Shown one piece after another: positions 1 to 10,937 of a DNA stretch of 64,000 nt. Source of the stretch: Euphorbia lathyris (taxonomy: Eukaryota; Streptophyta; Magnoliopsida; Malpighiales; Euphorbiaceae); assembly GCF_963576675.1 (NCBI RefSeq), contig NC_088916.1:6277001-6341000 (forward strand), given 5' to 3'. The notes beneath the pieces are model-generated. The model saw only the letters and a list, made by a program, of their open reading frames with translations, did not search any database and was not told the DNA's origin. Within the stretch, counting starts at the first letter, position 1. Each line of letters begins with the position of its first letter. A program made the translations under genes and the position numbers.

Positions 1-1373
1 TGAAAAAATTAAATAAACAATCTTAAGGGGAATGTACCTCGATCTAGACCGTAAAGCATGATCTTAACTTTGTGAAAGAAGTCTTGCTGGTGGAAGCACT
101 CAACCACATCAGTGAGAGGTACTACGAGTCGCATTCTCTAATTCTAGTGTGTATTCATTTGTGGAACAAAAGATCCACTACATAGAGTGTTCCTACCTTC
201 TCTATGAGTCCTTATGAGCTTAGGATTTCGTATCCTTCGAGGAATTCAAGGATACTGTATTCTGAAAGGAATCATTTATCTTATAAGCATCTTGAAGATT
301 CCCTTGTAATTGGAGGCTGGAGCTCCGATCGTCATATCTGGACCGCTACTATTATGTTTGGGCCACTAAATCATGCACTTGCCTTTTAACTCTAAAGAGA
401 ACGGGGATGACGTCATCCACGTGATGTCATTTTGTCTCACATACTTACGAAAACTCTAAAAAAAGAACAATAAGCATTACAAGCTAAATCTAATTACAGT
501 GAATTAGAAAACCATCTCTCCTACTCCTCTCCTTGTCGTCGCCACCTCCTCTCCCTCTCAGTCTCATTCTCTCCTTCTTAATTCGTGGATTATCGCCTCT
601 TTTCCGGATGTGTCTCGGTGTAGTTGCTTTGTGGCTCGGTGATACGCAGGTCCATCCATCTACGACACTCAATATAAACGGATTTTACGCTTCAAAAGGT
701 AACCTATGAATCTATATTCGGATTATTTATTATTTCAATCTCAACATTTGTTTCATGACTTTAAAGTTGTATGTTCTATCTTTTTTATTTGGTTGAATTA
801 AACGATTTTTTATGTATGATATTAATTAGAAAATTGTTTTTGATTCGGTGCGGTAAAATAATTTTTCGAGATGGTTTCGGGTTTGAGTTCGGTGTAAAGC
901 AACACCAAAATTGTATTTAAAGATTGTTAATTTCGATTTAGTGTGTATACCACTTGTTTATTTTATATTGTTCTTACACCGAAAAGAAAATAATGATACC
1001 GAAATAATTTTTCAACTGTTTCGGATCTGATTTCGGTGTAAAACAACACTAAAATTGTGTTTATCGATGGTTAAGTAATAATTAAGTTAAATTCTAATTA
1101 CACACGTAAGTTAATCTAACCAATTTAAGTTTCGGGTCGATTATATATTTGATCCTAATATATTTTCAACAATTATATATTTCATAAGTATTATAAAAAC
1201 TTCTAATTTTATTTTTCAAATGTTAAAACATTAATTAAACTTTAAATACAGGAAAAGCATGAAGGGGAAAAAAATAAAGAACTCAGAAACACCTTTTATC
1301 ATCTGACACATCAGATTGTTGAGATGGACCCCATCCATCGTAGAAGGTGTTGATATTTCACAGGTCTTTGAAA
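1..1373. other. Gene-free AT-rich flank
   Basis: I find no credible coding gene here; open frames are short and lack recognisable domains. The stretch 505-575 is pyrimidine-rich, like a plant 5' leader, but no exon follows it. Two degenerate direct repeats of about 75 bp, 855-930 and 1002-1074, share the core TTTCGGTGTAAA-like sequence followed by AACACCAAAATTG-like sequence. Beyond that it is simple AT-rich DNA. Confidence 0.6.
408..423. promoter_or_regulatory. ACGT-core cluster (bZIP-type site plus G-box)
   Basis: A perfect TGACGTCA palindrome (408-415) is followed two bases later by CACGTG (418-423), and a TGATGTCA-like half copy follows. These are classic plant bZIP/bHLH binding cores. 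No gene can be assigned to them, so function is inferred from motif only. Confidence 0.25.
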
Positions 1374-1445
1374 TGCACCAGCCCGGGACTCGAACCCAGG
1401 TCTGTACCGTGGCAGGGTACCATTCTACCACCAGACCACTGGTGC
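1374..1445 (-). tRNA. tRNA-Gly(GCC), possibly decayed
   Basis: On the minus strand the sequence folds as a tRNA. The 7-bp acceptor stem pairs GCACCAG (1445-1439) with CTGGTGC (1381-1375). The anticodon stem GTACC/GGTAC encloses loop CTGCCAC with anticodon GCC (1413-1411). The T-loop is TTCGAGT, and the discriminator base is A at 1374. This matches plant tRNA-Gly(GCC). Two oddities are visible: position 14 is G instead of the near-universal A, and one extra G lies between the T-stem and the 3' acceptor strand, giving 72 nt where this isoacceptor usually has 71. CAA motifs lie just upstream, as for expressed plant tRNA genes, but there is no clear T-run terminator nearby. It may be a functional variant or a tRNA pseudogene. 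Confidence 0.8.
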
Positions 1446-1626
1446 TTTACTTGTTGACTTCAAAATAATTTAATACTCCATCCATTTGTTTATAAGTAGT
1501 TTAAAGTTTTTCAACGAGACAAATTTAACATTAATTAATTGCACTATTAAAATTTCTAATTTATCTTTAATACCATTTTCCTAAATTTCTATTTTCCATG
1601 TGAAAATTCTCTCTTCTTAATTTTTA

Positions 1627-1972
1627 GGGATAAAGTACTAAAATAGACCTATGGTTTTTAGGATAGTATAAATTTAGGGTTCACGTACAAAATATCACCA
1701 ATATAGGCTTAACGTTTAAAAAGGGGTACCAATTTAGGTCTTAATAACGGAATGAGACATGTCATTGATATTACTCCGTTAAGTTATGCCAATTGTACGT
1801 GGAGGGAGAAATCAAAACTTAACGAAGTAATAGGAATGACATGTCCAATCCGTTCTCGATGCTAAATTGATACCATTTTTTAAACGTTAAGTTTATATTG
1901 GTGTTATTTTGTACGTGGAGCCTAAATTGATACTTCTCTAAAAACCAAATGTCTATTTTGGTATCTCATCCC
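1627..1972. mobile_element. MULE-type MITE, 346 bp
   Basis: Terminal inverted repeats begin GGGATAAAGTACTAAAATAG on the left, and the reverse complement of the right end begins GGGATGAGATACCAAAATAG. The element is flanked by a perfect 9-bp duplication TAATTTTTA (1618-1626 and 1973-1981). A 9-bp duplication points to Mutator-superfamily transposition. It has no coding capacity. A decayed half-copy of the same family lies near 14893-15000. Confidence 0.85.
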
Positions 1973-2063
1973 TAATTTTTATAGCTTAAATAGGATTATT
2001 TATATTAATACTAAACTTCCTCCCTTATCATAAATAAGGGAAAATTAAGAAAGTATTTTTAAG

Positions 2064-2502
2064 TAGACTTGTCCATGGGTCGGGCCGGGCTCGGGCCGGA
2101 ACTGACGTGTTTTTAGGTAAAAATGATCGGTCCATGCCCAGCCTAGCTCACTATTAATTTAGGCGGGTTGGGCTTGGACTTAAAAATCAAATCTCAAGCT
2201 CAACCCATATAAGCCCATCTAAATATAAATATAAAATTATTAATTATAAAAAATAAATATTATACTTAAAAAATAAATATTTAATATATAAATATATACA
2301 TTTATTAATTAATATTAATAGACGGACAGGGCTGGGCCGGGCCGTGTTATTTTTATTAATCCCAAACCCGTCTAAAAAATAGGCGGACTTTAACGGACCT
2401 GGATCGGGTTGGACCTATGAACAATTTTTATTGTCCAAACCCGGTCTAAGGAACACGGGTCTGAACGGACCGGACGGATACTCAGATCTATGGACAGATC
2501 TT
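2064..2502. mobile_element. GC-rich TIR element, possibly hAT-like
   Basis: A block rich in GGGCCGGGC-type motifs interrupts AT-rich DNA. Its ends form an imperfect inverted repeat (TAGACTTGTCC against AAGATCTGTCC). Flanking octamers TTTTTAAG (2056-2063) and TTCTTAAG (2503-2510) match at 7 of 8 positions, as expected for a hAT duplication. It is non-coding. Boundaries are tentative. Confidence 0.5.
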
Positions 2503-2999
2503 TTCTTAAGTACATTGATAATATAAATCGACATATAAAAAAAAGAACAAATTAAAAAAAAATTAAAACCTCATGTAATAAAAAACATAAGGTGTGTAGT
2601 AAACATAATGTTTATTAAACACAATTTGTGTGCCTCCAATGTTAGCGTCTTCTCTTCTCACTAAATAATGGAACAAGTACCTTTTATTTAAAAGAAAATA
2701 AAATAATTGAAAAATGTATGTTTATGTCCTTGATCAATTTAATATTTCTTGATTAAGATATTGATCATATCATTATATATTAAGCCTCGGGTCTATTGTT
2801 TTTTTAACGTATTAAGCCCATAAAAATTTAAATATAGATTATTTTTTAAACACATTAAGCCCTCCTGAATGATCCGGTTATGTGTGTGATTCAGACTTCG
2901 TTTAATGCAAACGGAACTGGTAGCATAAAATCAAAGTTACAAATGAAATAATTTATTAAAAAATAATATAAGAAATATATAATGTAAAATGGAATAAAT
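2503..2999. other. AT-rich DNA without genes
   Basis: No coding signal. The last ~75 bp (2926-3000) closely resemble a segment of the decayed hAT-derived tandem units further right (about 17766-17850), so this too is probably transposon-derived host sequence. Confidence 0.5.
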
Positions 3000-4458
3000 C
3001 TATACTATATATAATAGTGGAAGCTGAGAGAAATAAGGAGAAGTGTTTTAGAGACTTTTTTGATGAGTTGTCAACGTAGTAAAAAATCAAGATTAAAAAG
3101 ATTTAATTAATTAAAAATAACAGATTTATATTTATAATAAATTAAATAATTACTAGCCCATTAATTAAAATAATAAAAGAAAGTAAGAGTTACGGGAAGA
3201 TGAAAAAACACAAAGCAAAAGAAATCCAAAAGTCAAAAATAAACTTCTATATAAAGCATGATAGATAGTATTCTGTCATTATATTCATTGGTCATGATAA
3301 ATAATATTATATTTCTGAAAGTAATTATTCGATTTTTTTCATATGTTGTAGTTATTTTGTTCTCAATTGTGTTGTTGTTTTATTTTTATTAAACAATAGT
3401 TGTTATAGTTTCATCTTTCAGATCCATTTCTGCTGTTATCCAGGTTCTATACCTCTCGTTACCTTATCCATATTTTTCTTTTTTATTTGTCTTTTACATA
3501 ATAGTTGTTCATTGAAGTTTGAGACACATTGAATAAAATATTAAAGATGTATTGAAATATTATACTTACAATGAAAGTTTATTTCAATTATAAATTATGT
3601 TATATTATTTTTATTATTATTATTAAGGAGTTATTTTTTCTCAGTTCTCTAGACAAAGAGATTGTAAGCATCTAATGCACTTGATAATATGTTTATTTTT
3701 GAAGAATTTGGATTATGCTAGATATGAATTCATATATAATAGCGGAAGCTGAGAGAAATAAGAAGAAGTGTTTTAGAGACTTTTTTGATGAGTTGTCAAC
3801 GTAGTAAAAAATCAAGATTAAAAAGATTTAATTAATTAAAAATAACAGATTTATATTTATAATAAATTAAATAATTACTAGCCCATTAATTAAAATAATA
3901 AAAGAAAGTAAGAGTTACGGGAAGATGAAAAAACACAAAGCAAAAGAAATCCAAAAGTCAAAAATAAACTTCTATATAAAGCATGATAGATAGTATTCTG
4001 TCATTATATTCATTGGTCATGATAGATAATATTATATTTCTGAAGGTAATTATTCGATTTTTTTTCATATGTTGTAGTTATTTTGTTCTCAATTGTGTTG
4101 TTGTTTTATTTTTATTAAACAATAGTTGTTATAGTTTCATCTTTCAGATCCATTTCTGCCGTTATCCAAGTTCTATACCTCTCGTTACCTTATCCATATT
4201 TTTCTTTTTTATTTGTCTTTTACATAATAGTTGTTCATTGAAGTTTGAGACACATTGAACAAAATATTAAAGATGTATTGAAATATTATACTTACAATGA
4301 AAGTTTATTTCAATTATAAATTATGTTAACATATTTTTATTATTATTATTAAGAAATTATTTTTTCACACTTCTCTAGACAAAGAGATTGTAAGCGTCTA
4401 ATGCACTTGATAATATGTTTATTTTTGAAGAATTTGGATTATGCTAGATATGAATTCA
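3000..4458 (+). repeat. Tandem duplication, two ~725-bp copies
   Basis: Two direct copies, about 3006-3730 and 3731-4458, abut each other. Matching landmarks are offset by exactly 725 bp (AGTGG at 3016 against AGCGG at 3741; GAATTCA at 3727 and 4452). They differ by scattered substitutions and small indels. Each copy starts with an AT-rich TC-leading sequence followed by GGAAGCTGAGAG, reminiscent of a plant Helitron 5' terminus, but no hairpin-CTRR 3' end is visible. A short open frame at 3983-4258 occurs only in the second copy and is broken in the first, so it is not treated as a gene. Confidence 0.75.
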
Positions 4459-4952
4459 AAATGAAGGTAAATAAAAATAAAATTTGATGCTCAAAATCCT
4501 AAAAATGTATATTAATTATGGGATATTAAGATAATTGCTTTTGCAACATTGGCTTATATAGTTTTTAACTATTATATTATGGTTTGTACAAAATTGTTAG
4601 TATTTCAAGAGTTTTTAACGGATGAAAATGAAACATGATCATAGGAGAAGTTTTTGGAAAATATTAATTAAAAAATATTATTGTTTGAATCTCTTCAAAT
4701 TCTCAAATGTTGAGCATAATGATTCTAATTGATAGAATTAATTTCACATATAAATTATAAAACGTTTTTTTTTGGTACTGGGTGGACTTAATACTTCATT
4801 AAGAAAAAAATAAAATTTTTAATTAATGGGCAAAAAATATTTCCACTCTCCTCTTTATGTGCTTATATCTTGACATGCTCTCTTGGTGTACTGGGTTTCA
4901 ACCGACACTAAAGACCCTATATTGGTGTTGGTCAAACGACTGATTGTAAGCA
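4459..4952. other. Non-coding left flank of Copia A
   Basis: AT-rich and without coding signal. From about 4880 the sequence (CCGACACTAAAGACCC and so on) resembles the internal repeats of plant CACTA-type elements. It is continuous with 14116-14202 once the intervening retrotransposon is removed. Confidence 0.5.
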
Positions 4953-4957
4953 TTTAT

Positions 4958-5155
4958 TGTAGAAAAAATGGCTCTCTTTTAAGAATGTCATAGTGTTAGC
5001 CTAAAGGGAAGAAGAGGAAAATGTGTATATTAGTTGTTCAAAGTCCCACATTGGAAAGTTATGCTTTTTGGAGGAGTTTGGAAGACTATATATTTGGGCT
5101 TGGGTTTTAGGCTTAAGGCACCCACAACAAGCCTCCTCTAATTTCTAAGGCTTTG
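4958..5155 (+). repeat. Copia A 5' LTR, truncated
   Basis: It aligns with the first ~198 bases of the 3' LTR at 13760-13957, with a few substitutions. It stops at CTTTG (5151-5155), after which Sirevirus pol begins. The same CTTTG occurs at the equivalent place in both parents (13953-13957 in the A LTR, 50745-50749 in B2), so the deletion junction has 5 bp of microhomology. Confidence 0.9.
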
Positions 5156-6861
5156 CTGACCAATCGATTCCTGCAGATATTGTAGAAATACCTATTCCAG
5201 ACAGCTCAACATTACCCAAAGAAATAAAAATCCTAAGAGGACATTCGGAGAAGTCCATTCTTGATGCCGCTGACAACAAGCTGATGACGAGAGATCAGCT
5301 TAGAAAGTATCTCGACAATGTTGCATTCGTCTCAGTAAATGAGCCAAAGAACTTCACCGATGATGAGCATGATGAATATTGGATCAACGCTATGCAATAG
5401 GAGCTTGATCAATTCACGAGCAATGAGGTATGGGATTTAGTACCAAAACCTAGGAATCAAAAGACCAGAGGAACTAAATGGGTCTTTAGAAATAAACTAG
5501 ATGAGCAAGGCAACATAGTCAGAAATAAAGCCCGACTTGTAGCCTAAGGCTATAGTCAGCAAAAGGGTATTGACTATGGTGAGACCTTTGCTCCTGTTGC
5601 TAGGTTAGAAGCTATACGTATATTGTGTGCATATGCTAGCTATATGAACTTTAAACTATATCAAATGGATGTTAAAAGTGCTTTTCTTAATGGCTTTATA
5701 AACGAAGAGGTATATGTTAGTCAGCCTCCAGGGTTTGAAGATCCAAAATTTCCAAACCACGTTTATAAACTCAAGAAGGCTCTGTATGGCCTAAAGCAAG
5801 CACCACGTGCTTGGTATGAGAGGTTGACCAACTTCCTGCTGACCAGGAACTATGTCAGAGGCAAAGCTGACACAACCTTGTTCATTAAGAAAAAGGGTAA
5901 AAATACCTTGCTAGCACAAATTTACGTAGATGATATAATCTTTAACGAATCTATGTGCAAAGAATTTAGTAAACAGATGCAAACTGAGTTCGAGATGTCT
6001 ATGATGGGCGAACTCAACTTCTTCCTTGGACTACAAATCAAGCAAGGTAAGAATGGCATCTTTATTAGTCAATCCAAGTACGCCAAGGAAATGCTCAAAA
6101 AGTTCGATATGGAAGATTGTAAACCCATATCAACCCCAATGGGTACTGACACTGTCCTATGCACGGATGAGAAAGGTAAGTCAGTAGATAGTAAGCTATA
6201 TCGAGGTATGATTGGCTCTTTACTCTATCTTACTGCTAGTAGACCTGATATTCAGTACTCAGTATGCTATTGCGCTAGATATCAAGCTGACCCCAGGGAA
6301 TCTCACCTTGTAGCTGTAAAACGAATCTTTAGATATTTGCAGAGCTCAGTTTATGCAGGTTTATGGTATCCAAACTCAAATGACTTCAGACTCATTGGAT
6401 ACACTGATGCTGACTATGGACGAGATAAGCTAGAATGTAAGAGTACTTCGGGAGGATGCCACTTCCTTGGAAGCTATCTAGTATCTTGGTTCAGCAAGAA
6501 ACAATCATCAGTTGCCCTATCTACAACTGAAGCTGAGTACATTGTTGCTGGAAGCTGTGTGGCTCAAGTCCTATGGATTAAGCAACAGCTCGAGGATTAC
6601 GAAGTCAAAACAGAAACAATTGAAGTCAAATGCGACAACAAAAGCGCTATTGACCTATCCAAAAATCCAATCCAACACAGCAGAATGAAGCATGTCAACA
6701 TAAGACATCACTTTATTAGAGATCATGTACTCAAGGGTGAGATCAAGCTGACCTATGTACCAACAGATGAACAGCTTGCAGATATCTTCACTAAGCCTTT
6801 GGCTCGTGAGCAATTCAGCATATTAAGGGAAGCTATCGGTATGTCTAATCCTCTTCAATAA
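5156..6861 (+). pseudogene. B1 pol remnant: integrase tail, RT and RNase H
   Basis: One reading frame encodes the linker after integrase, then Copia reverse transcriptase and RNase H. The RT core includes [11 protein letters not shown], the [16 protein letters not shown] signature and the catalytic YVDDIIF. RNase H includes YTDADYGRD and the STTEAEY and CDNKSAIDL motifs. The frame is open without interruption from 5623 to 6861 (412 aa). Upstream it is broken by TAG at 5398-5400 (GAG in B2) and TAA at 5545-5547 (CAA in B2). Three residues right after YVDDIIF are missing relative to B2 (GAT), a 9-bp in-frame deletion at about 5944. It is a pseudogene because the polyprotein start is absent, although the RT and RNase H motifs are preserved. 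Confidence 0.9.
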
Positions 6862-7378
6862 TACTATGTGCTTAAATGAATATTGAGTGATTACCATGCT
6901 GAGTAACTTGAGCTAAATTAGTAACTTCTACATGCTGAGCTTAATATGCATCATAGAAAATCACTCTATGCTGAGTAAAGACATACATGCTGAGTGATTA
7001 CCTTAAGATGAGTTACTAAGGTAGTATGAAAACCCTCTACGTAAAATCGTGCACTTAGTACCACAAACGTTTAGTATTCTAACAAACTGAGTAAAGCCCA
7101 CTTGCAACATTAAATGCTAGCACGCGAATTAAATAGCCACCTAGGATGACGTAAGAAATAATGAGAAAACACATGCGCCGAATGTGTCATAAATGCCAGG
7201 ATCTTTGTCGATTGATCATCTCGAGGTAAAACGGCTAGTTCAACGTATAGGATCAATTCGAACCTCTATAAATAGTGGAAGATTTTCCACTTAGTTCTCT
7301 TTACATTCGAAATCCTTGGCAAATTGATTCTTCATCTCTCTCTCTCTCTCTCTAAAATTTGAAAAACTCTAAGAAATC
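6862..7378 (+). other. B1 pol-to-env leader with repeated TGCTGAGTAA motif
   Basis: Between the pol stop and the third ORF, variants of ATGCTGAGTAA recur at roughly 25-45-bp spacing between 6890 and 7020. The equivalent leader in B2 (52465-52969) has the same pattern. A (CT)n microsatellite lies at about 7332-7353, just before the ORF start. No coding frame is seen. It may hold a promoter or splice acceptor for the env-like ORF; that is inference. Confidence 0.6.
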
Positions 7379-10300
7379 ATGTCGGACTCTCAGAATCTCT
7401 CCGGTGGTGATTACGACAGAAATCACTCCGATGAAAACCCTAAATCTCCTCCTCAGCAGGAGTACAGTGAGACACCCCCCAAAGGACAAGGTCAGCATGA
7501 CCAAACTCCAAGCAAAAACCCCCAAGCTGACCTCGCAACCTCTTCGAAAAAGAAAAAGAAGAAGAAGAAGGACAAACAGCCCAAGGAAAAGTTTTTCCTC
7601 AAAGTCTACAAAAGTGTTAAAACTCATGAGGTACTTCGCTGTCGGTGGTTTTCTCCGAGCTTCGTGACGGCCGAGCAACCGTTCTGTGAATGGATCTCAA
7701 AGAATGAATGGACTGGACTCTTTTCTCTTCCCGGTAGAGCCTACCCTAGATTAGTAAGGGAATTCTATTCCAACCTCTGTGTTAACGAAGAAGATGCTGA
7801 CCATCTAGTAACCCATGTCAAAGGCCAGAAATTAACAATTACCCCATCTTATCTTGCAACCCTGCTAAACCTGCCAGCCAAAGGGAAAGAATTCAGGACC
7901 ACGAAAGAGAAACTTAACCATGAAGTGACGTTCTGTAAGCCCGAGGGTCACAAAGGGGAGATAGCTAGTACATGCATGGGTCAGGATCAAAAGATGGCTC
8001 ACTACCTGCTGACCAATTTTATCTTTCCCAAAATCAACTCAGCATCATCCGCTTCAAACTTCAAGCAGTGCTTCATCTGGCACATGCTGACCTATCAACC
8101 ACTCAACATGCCAGTGTTTCTTATCGGAGCACTTCAACGAAGTACTGGGAAACTCAGGTTGGGGTCCCTCATTACCAAAATCCTGGAAGATCATCAAATC
8201 GACTTGATCAATGAAACTGAGTCTTGCGGAACTGAAATCACAGCGGCTCTACTGTTCGGGTTAGTATACGACCAACCCCTCAAGTCTAAAAAGGGAAAAG
8301 AGGCCATCGAGGAAAATGAGGAAGAAGCTGATGAGGTACAGGATGTGCAACCCAAGGAAGGGAAAAATACCGTGACTGCTGACCAAGCTAAGCAAGAGAA
8401 GAAAAGAAAAGCTGTCCAAACTTGCTCCAAAGATGTTAATGCTGTCCCAAGGAAAATCCGGGTTGTCTCAAAGGGGAAGAAAATTGATGCTGGACAAACT
8501 CAGGACACACCTAAGTCAGCAGAGAAAAGAAACAGGCAAGTTGAGCCTGAAGAAGAGAGTGAGAAAACTCCAGAGCAACCACTGCAGAAAAAGCAGAAGA
8601 AGAAAAAATCTTCTGGTATAAGTCCAATTGATGCTGTCCCTCTTGGTTTTGCTGTTTCTGATGATTCCCATTTCATGAAAAGCCAAGATATTGACCTTGA
8701 GAAAATCCCTGCTGACCAAGAAGCAGGAGAACTAAGAAACAATGAAGGTCAGTATGATGATGTTGAGCCAGGTCAGGACGATAATGCTGAGCAAGAACAG
8801 TTTGATGCTGAGGAGACAGCAAATGTTGAGCAAACTGAGACAACAAATGTTGAGGAACATGAGGTCGTCAATACTGAGCTGGTTGAAGAACAAGTTGAGC
8901 CCACAGCAAAGGAACCTGCTGACCTAGGGGTACATTCACTTTCTGACTCTCTTGATTCTATTCAAGCTGACCCCTCTCCTCCAAAGGCTAAGAAGTTAAG
9001 GAGACTCAAGAAAAAGGCTCACAAGTCGCAAGTTATCGATCTGATAGGTGATTCTCCTCTGCGGGATCCCATTACTGATCTGTCGGACATGAAGTTTAAA
9101 TTCTTTTGCAACCCTACTGAGCCCTCTCCAACAGAACTTGAGAAAAAGCAAGCCTCTGCTACTCATCCTGAGGAACACGCCAAGTCTCCGGAAAATCCAA
9201 TTCATGCCGAGCAAGAGCTCGAAGTCCAAGCAGCTCAACATGAAAAGCATGCTAAGGAAAATCCTGCTCAAACTAAGTTGACTCCTCATGCACCAACTCA
9301 AACCAATGTTGAGCAGGTAAATACTTCTGCTGATCCACCTCCTTCCCATCCAATCTCACAGAATGTTGAGCAGCCTGTTTCCACTGCTACTTCAAACAAA
9401 AGCTCAACTGTTAATCAAGCCGGCCCTTCGAACTCCACTAAAATTCCGACAACTGAGTCAATTCCTGAAACAACATATGCCTATCTTCATGCTACTGAGT
9501 CTGGACGTCGCATTATTGACTCCGCTCAAACTATACTTCAGGATTTGAATACTTCTCATGCTGATGCTGCTGGGTCTGCTAATGTTGAGTCACCACAAAT
9601 CTCGTCTATCACTCAGCTCCTAAATGAGATCAAGGGTCTCAAAGATTTAGTAAGTGTAATGACAACAGTCTAAACACAGCAACCCAAGCAAGAATCCATC
9701 GTCAAGCTGGCTGAACTGAAGTTACTAATGGTGAATCACATGGATTCCCTTCAAGGACAAATCAATGCTCTTTCTGCAGTCAACACGGGCTATGGTGAAT
9801 CACATGGATTCCCTTTCAAGGACAAATCAATGCTCTTCCGGCACTCGCGAGCTAATCTCCTCAACTTCTCAATGTTCGGTCGAACAAATTAGCGAAGCTG
9901 TCCGTCTACTCAACTTGAGTAAAGAGGAAATGGAAACTGATCAACTAAAGACCAACGAACTATTGCAATATTCTCGGGCCACTTACAAACATGTGCATCA
10001 CACAAACGCTCAACGTCAGTTTTATGATTCGGGTCTGCTTAAAATGTACTATCAAGCCTATGCCCAGCTGACTGACACAATCAGATGGATTGGCAAATCC
10101 CAGGAGTATATACTCAGTATGTTCAGTGCCTCCATCCGAATTCCTCGCGATACCTTAGACGATGGTATACCTGTTTTTGATGGTCTATGAGAAAGCACGA
10201 AAAGGCTTAAGGCTTATTCAGTCCGATTAACTCGTGCTGCTCTCAATGACACTTTTGTTCCTCCTCCGCTAGATGGTGGAAAAACGGGGGAGAAAGAACA

Positions 10301-10406
10301 AGCTGATAGAACTCAGCATGCAGGAGAAGCGTCCGGTAGTCAGCAACAACAAAAAGGAAAAGGCAAAATCAATACTGCACATGTCCAAGTCAATAGGAAA
10401 AAGTAG
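7379..10406 (+). pseudogene. B1 env-like third ORF (putative plant transposon protein domain)
   Basis: The frame opens at ATG 7379 (MSDSQNLSGGDY) and is open for 764 codons to a TAA at 9671-9673. The B2 homologue shows that the reading continues to TAG 10404-10406. From N to C it contains a Lys-rich basic tract (about residues 58-72) and a globular region of about residues 75-300 with CEWISKNEW, YPRLVREFYSNL and PSYLATLLNLP. That region resembles the putative plant transposon protein domain. A long, low-complexity, Glu/Lys/Ala/Pro-rich tail follows, then a conserved C-terminal helical block. Such ORFs sit 3' of pol in Sireviruses. The tail is disrupted by the TAA, a ~47-bp local duplication (9728-9772 repeated at 9792-9838) and TGA at 10188-10190. 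No signal peptide or clear transmembrane segment is visible, so a true envelope function is not supported. Confidence 0.8.
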
Positions 10407-10937
10407 TTTGGCTAGGTTGCTAACCTTTATTCTTGACTTGTATTGTGAATTTTGTCTTGCTGACTATCTATATATTATGCATCTTTTTATTCCAAAATGA
10501 TTAATTGTATGCGATGCTCACTTACGTATTGTGTATTATGTTGATCTGTCTTAATTGAACAAACAAACAAAAGAAAAGGAAATAAACTCAGTACACATCA
10601 GACTTGATACATTTGCTCTGAAAAAGTTTTCCCATAACTTTGTTATCAAACTAATCATGTATCAAAACTGAGTTAAAACACATTGACCTCTTCTGAAAAG
10701 CTGACCTAGGCTCATCTGAATTAGATCTTGGAAGGTCTAGAATTGAACTAAATCAGTATAACCATGCCTTAATTTTACTCAATTAAATCTTAGAAGGTTT
10801 AGAGTTAAGTTAGGTCAATAGATGCAACCATTACGGGGGAGTAATTTCAGAAGTAATAAAAAGAATTTCAATCATGGGGAATCTCAATACTGAGTTCCAT
10901 CAATTAAATATTTTGCCAACATCAAAATAGGGGAGTT
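10407..10937 (+). other. B1 3' untranslated region with polypurine tract
   Basis: Non-coding stretch between the env-like ORF and the LTR. The polypurine tract is about AATAGGGGAGTT, ending at 10937 directly before the LTR TG. A second purine run, ACGGGGGAGTAA, lies near 10833. Sireviruses commonly carry more than one polypurine tract. CTCAGT and CTGAC motifs recur here too. Confidence 0.7.

Noticed and set aside
1472..2060. Stowaway-type MITE starting TACTCCATCC at about 1471
   Set aside because: The left end looks right, but no inverted partner end with a TA duplication was found.
3983..4258. 91-codon hydrophobic open frame in the second tandem copy
   Set aside because: The first copy carries the same sequence with an early stop and a shifted frame, composition is simply T-rich, and no domain is visible.
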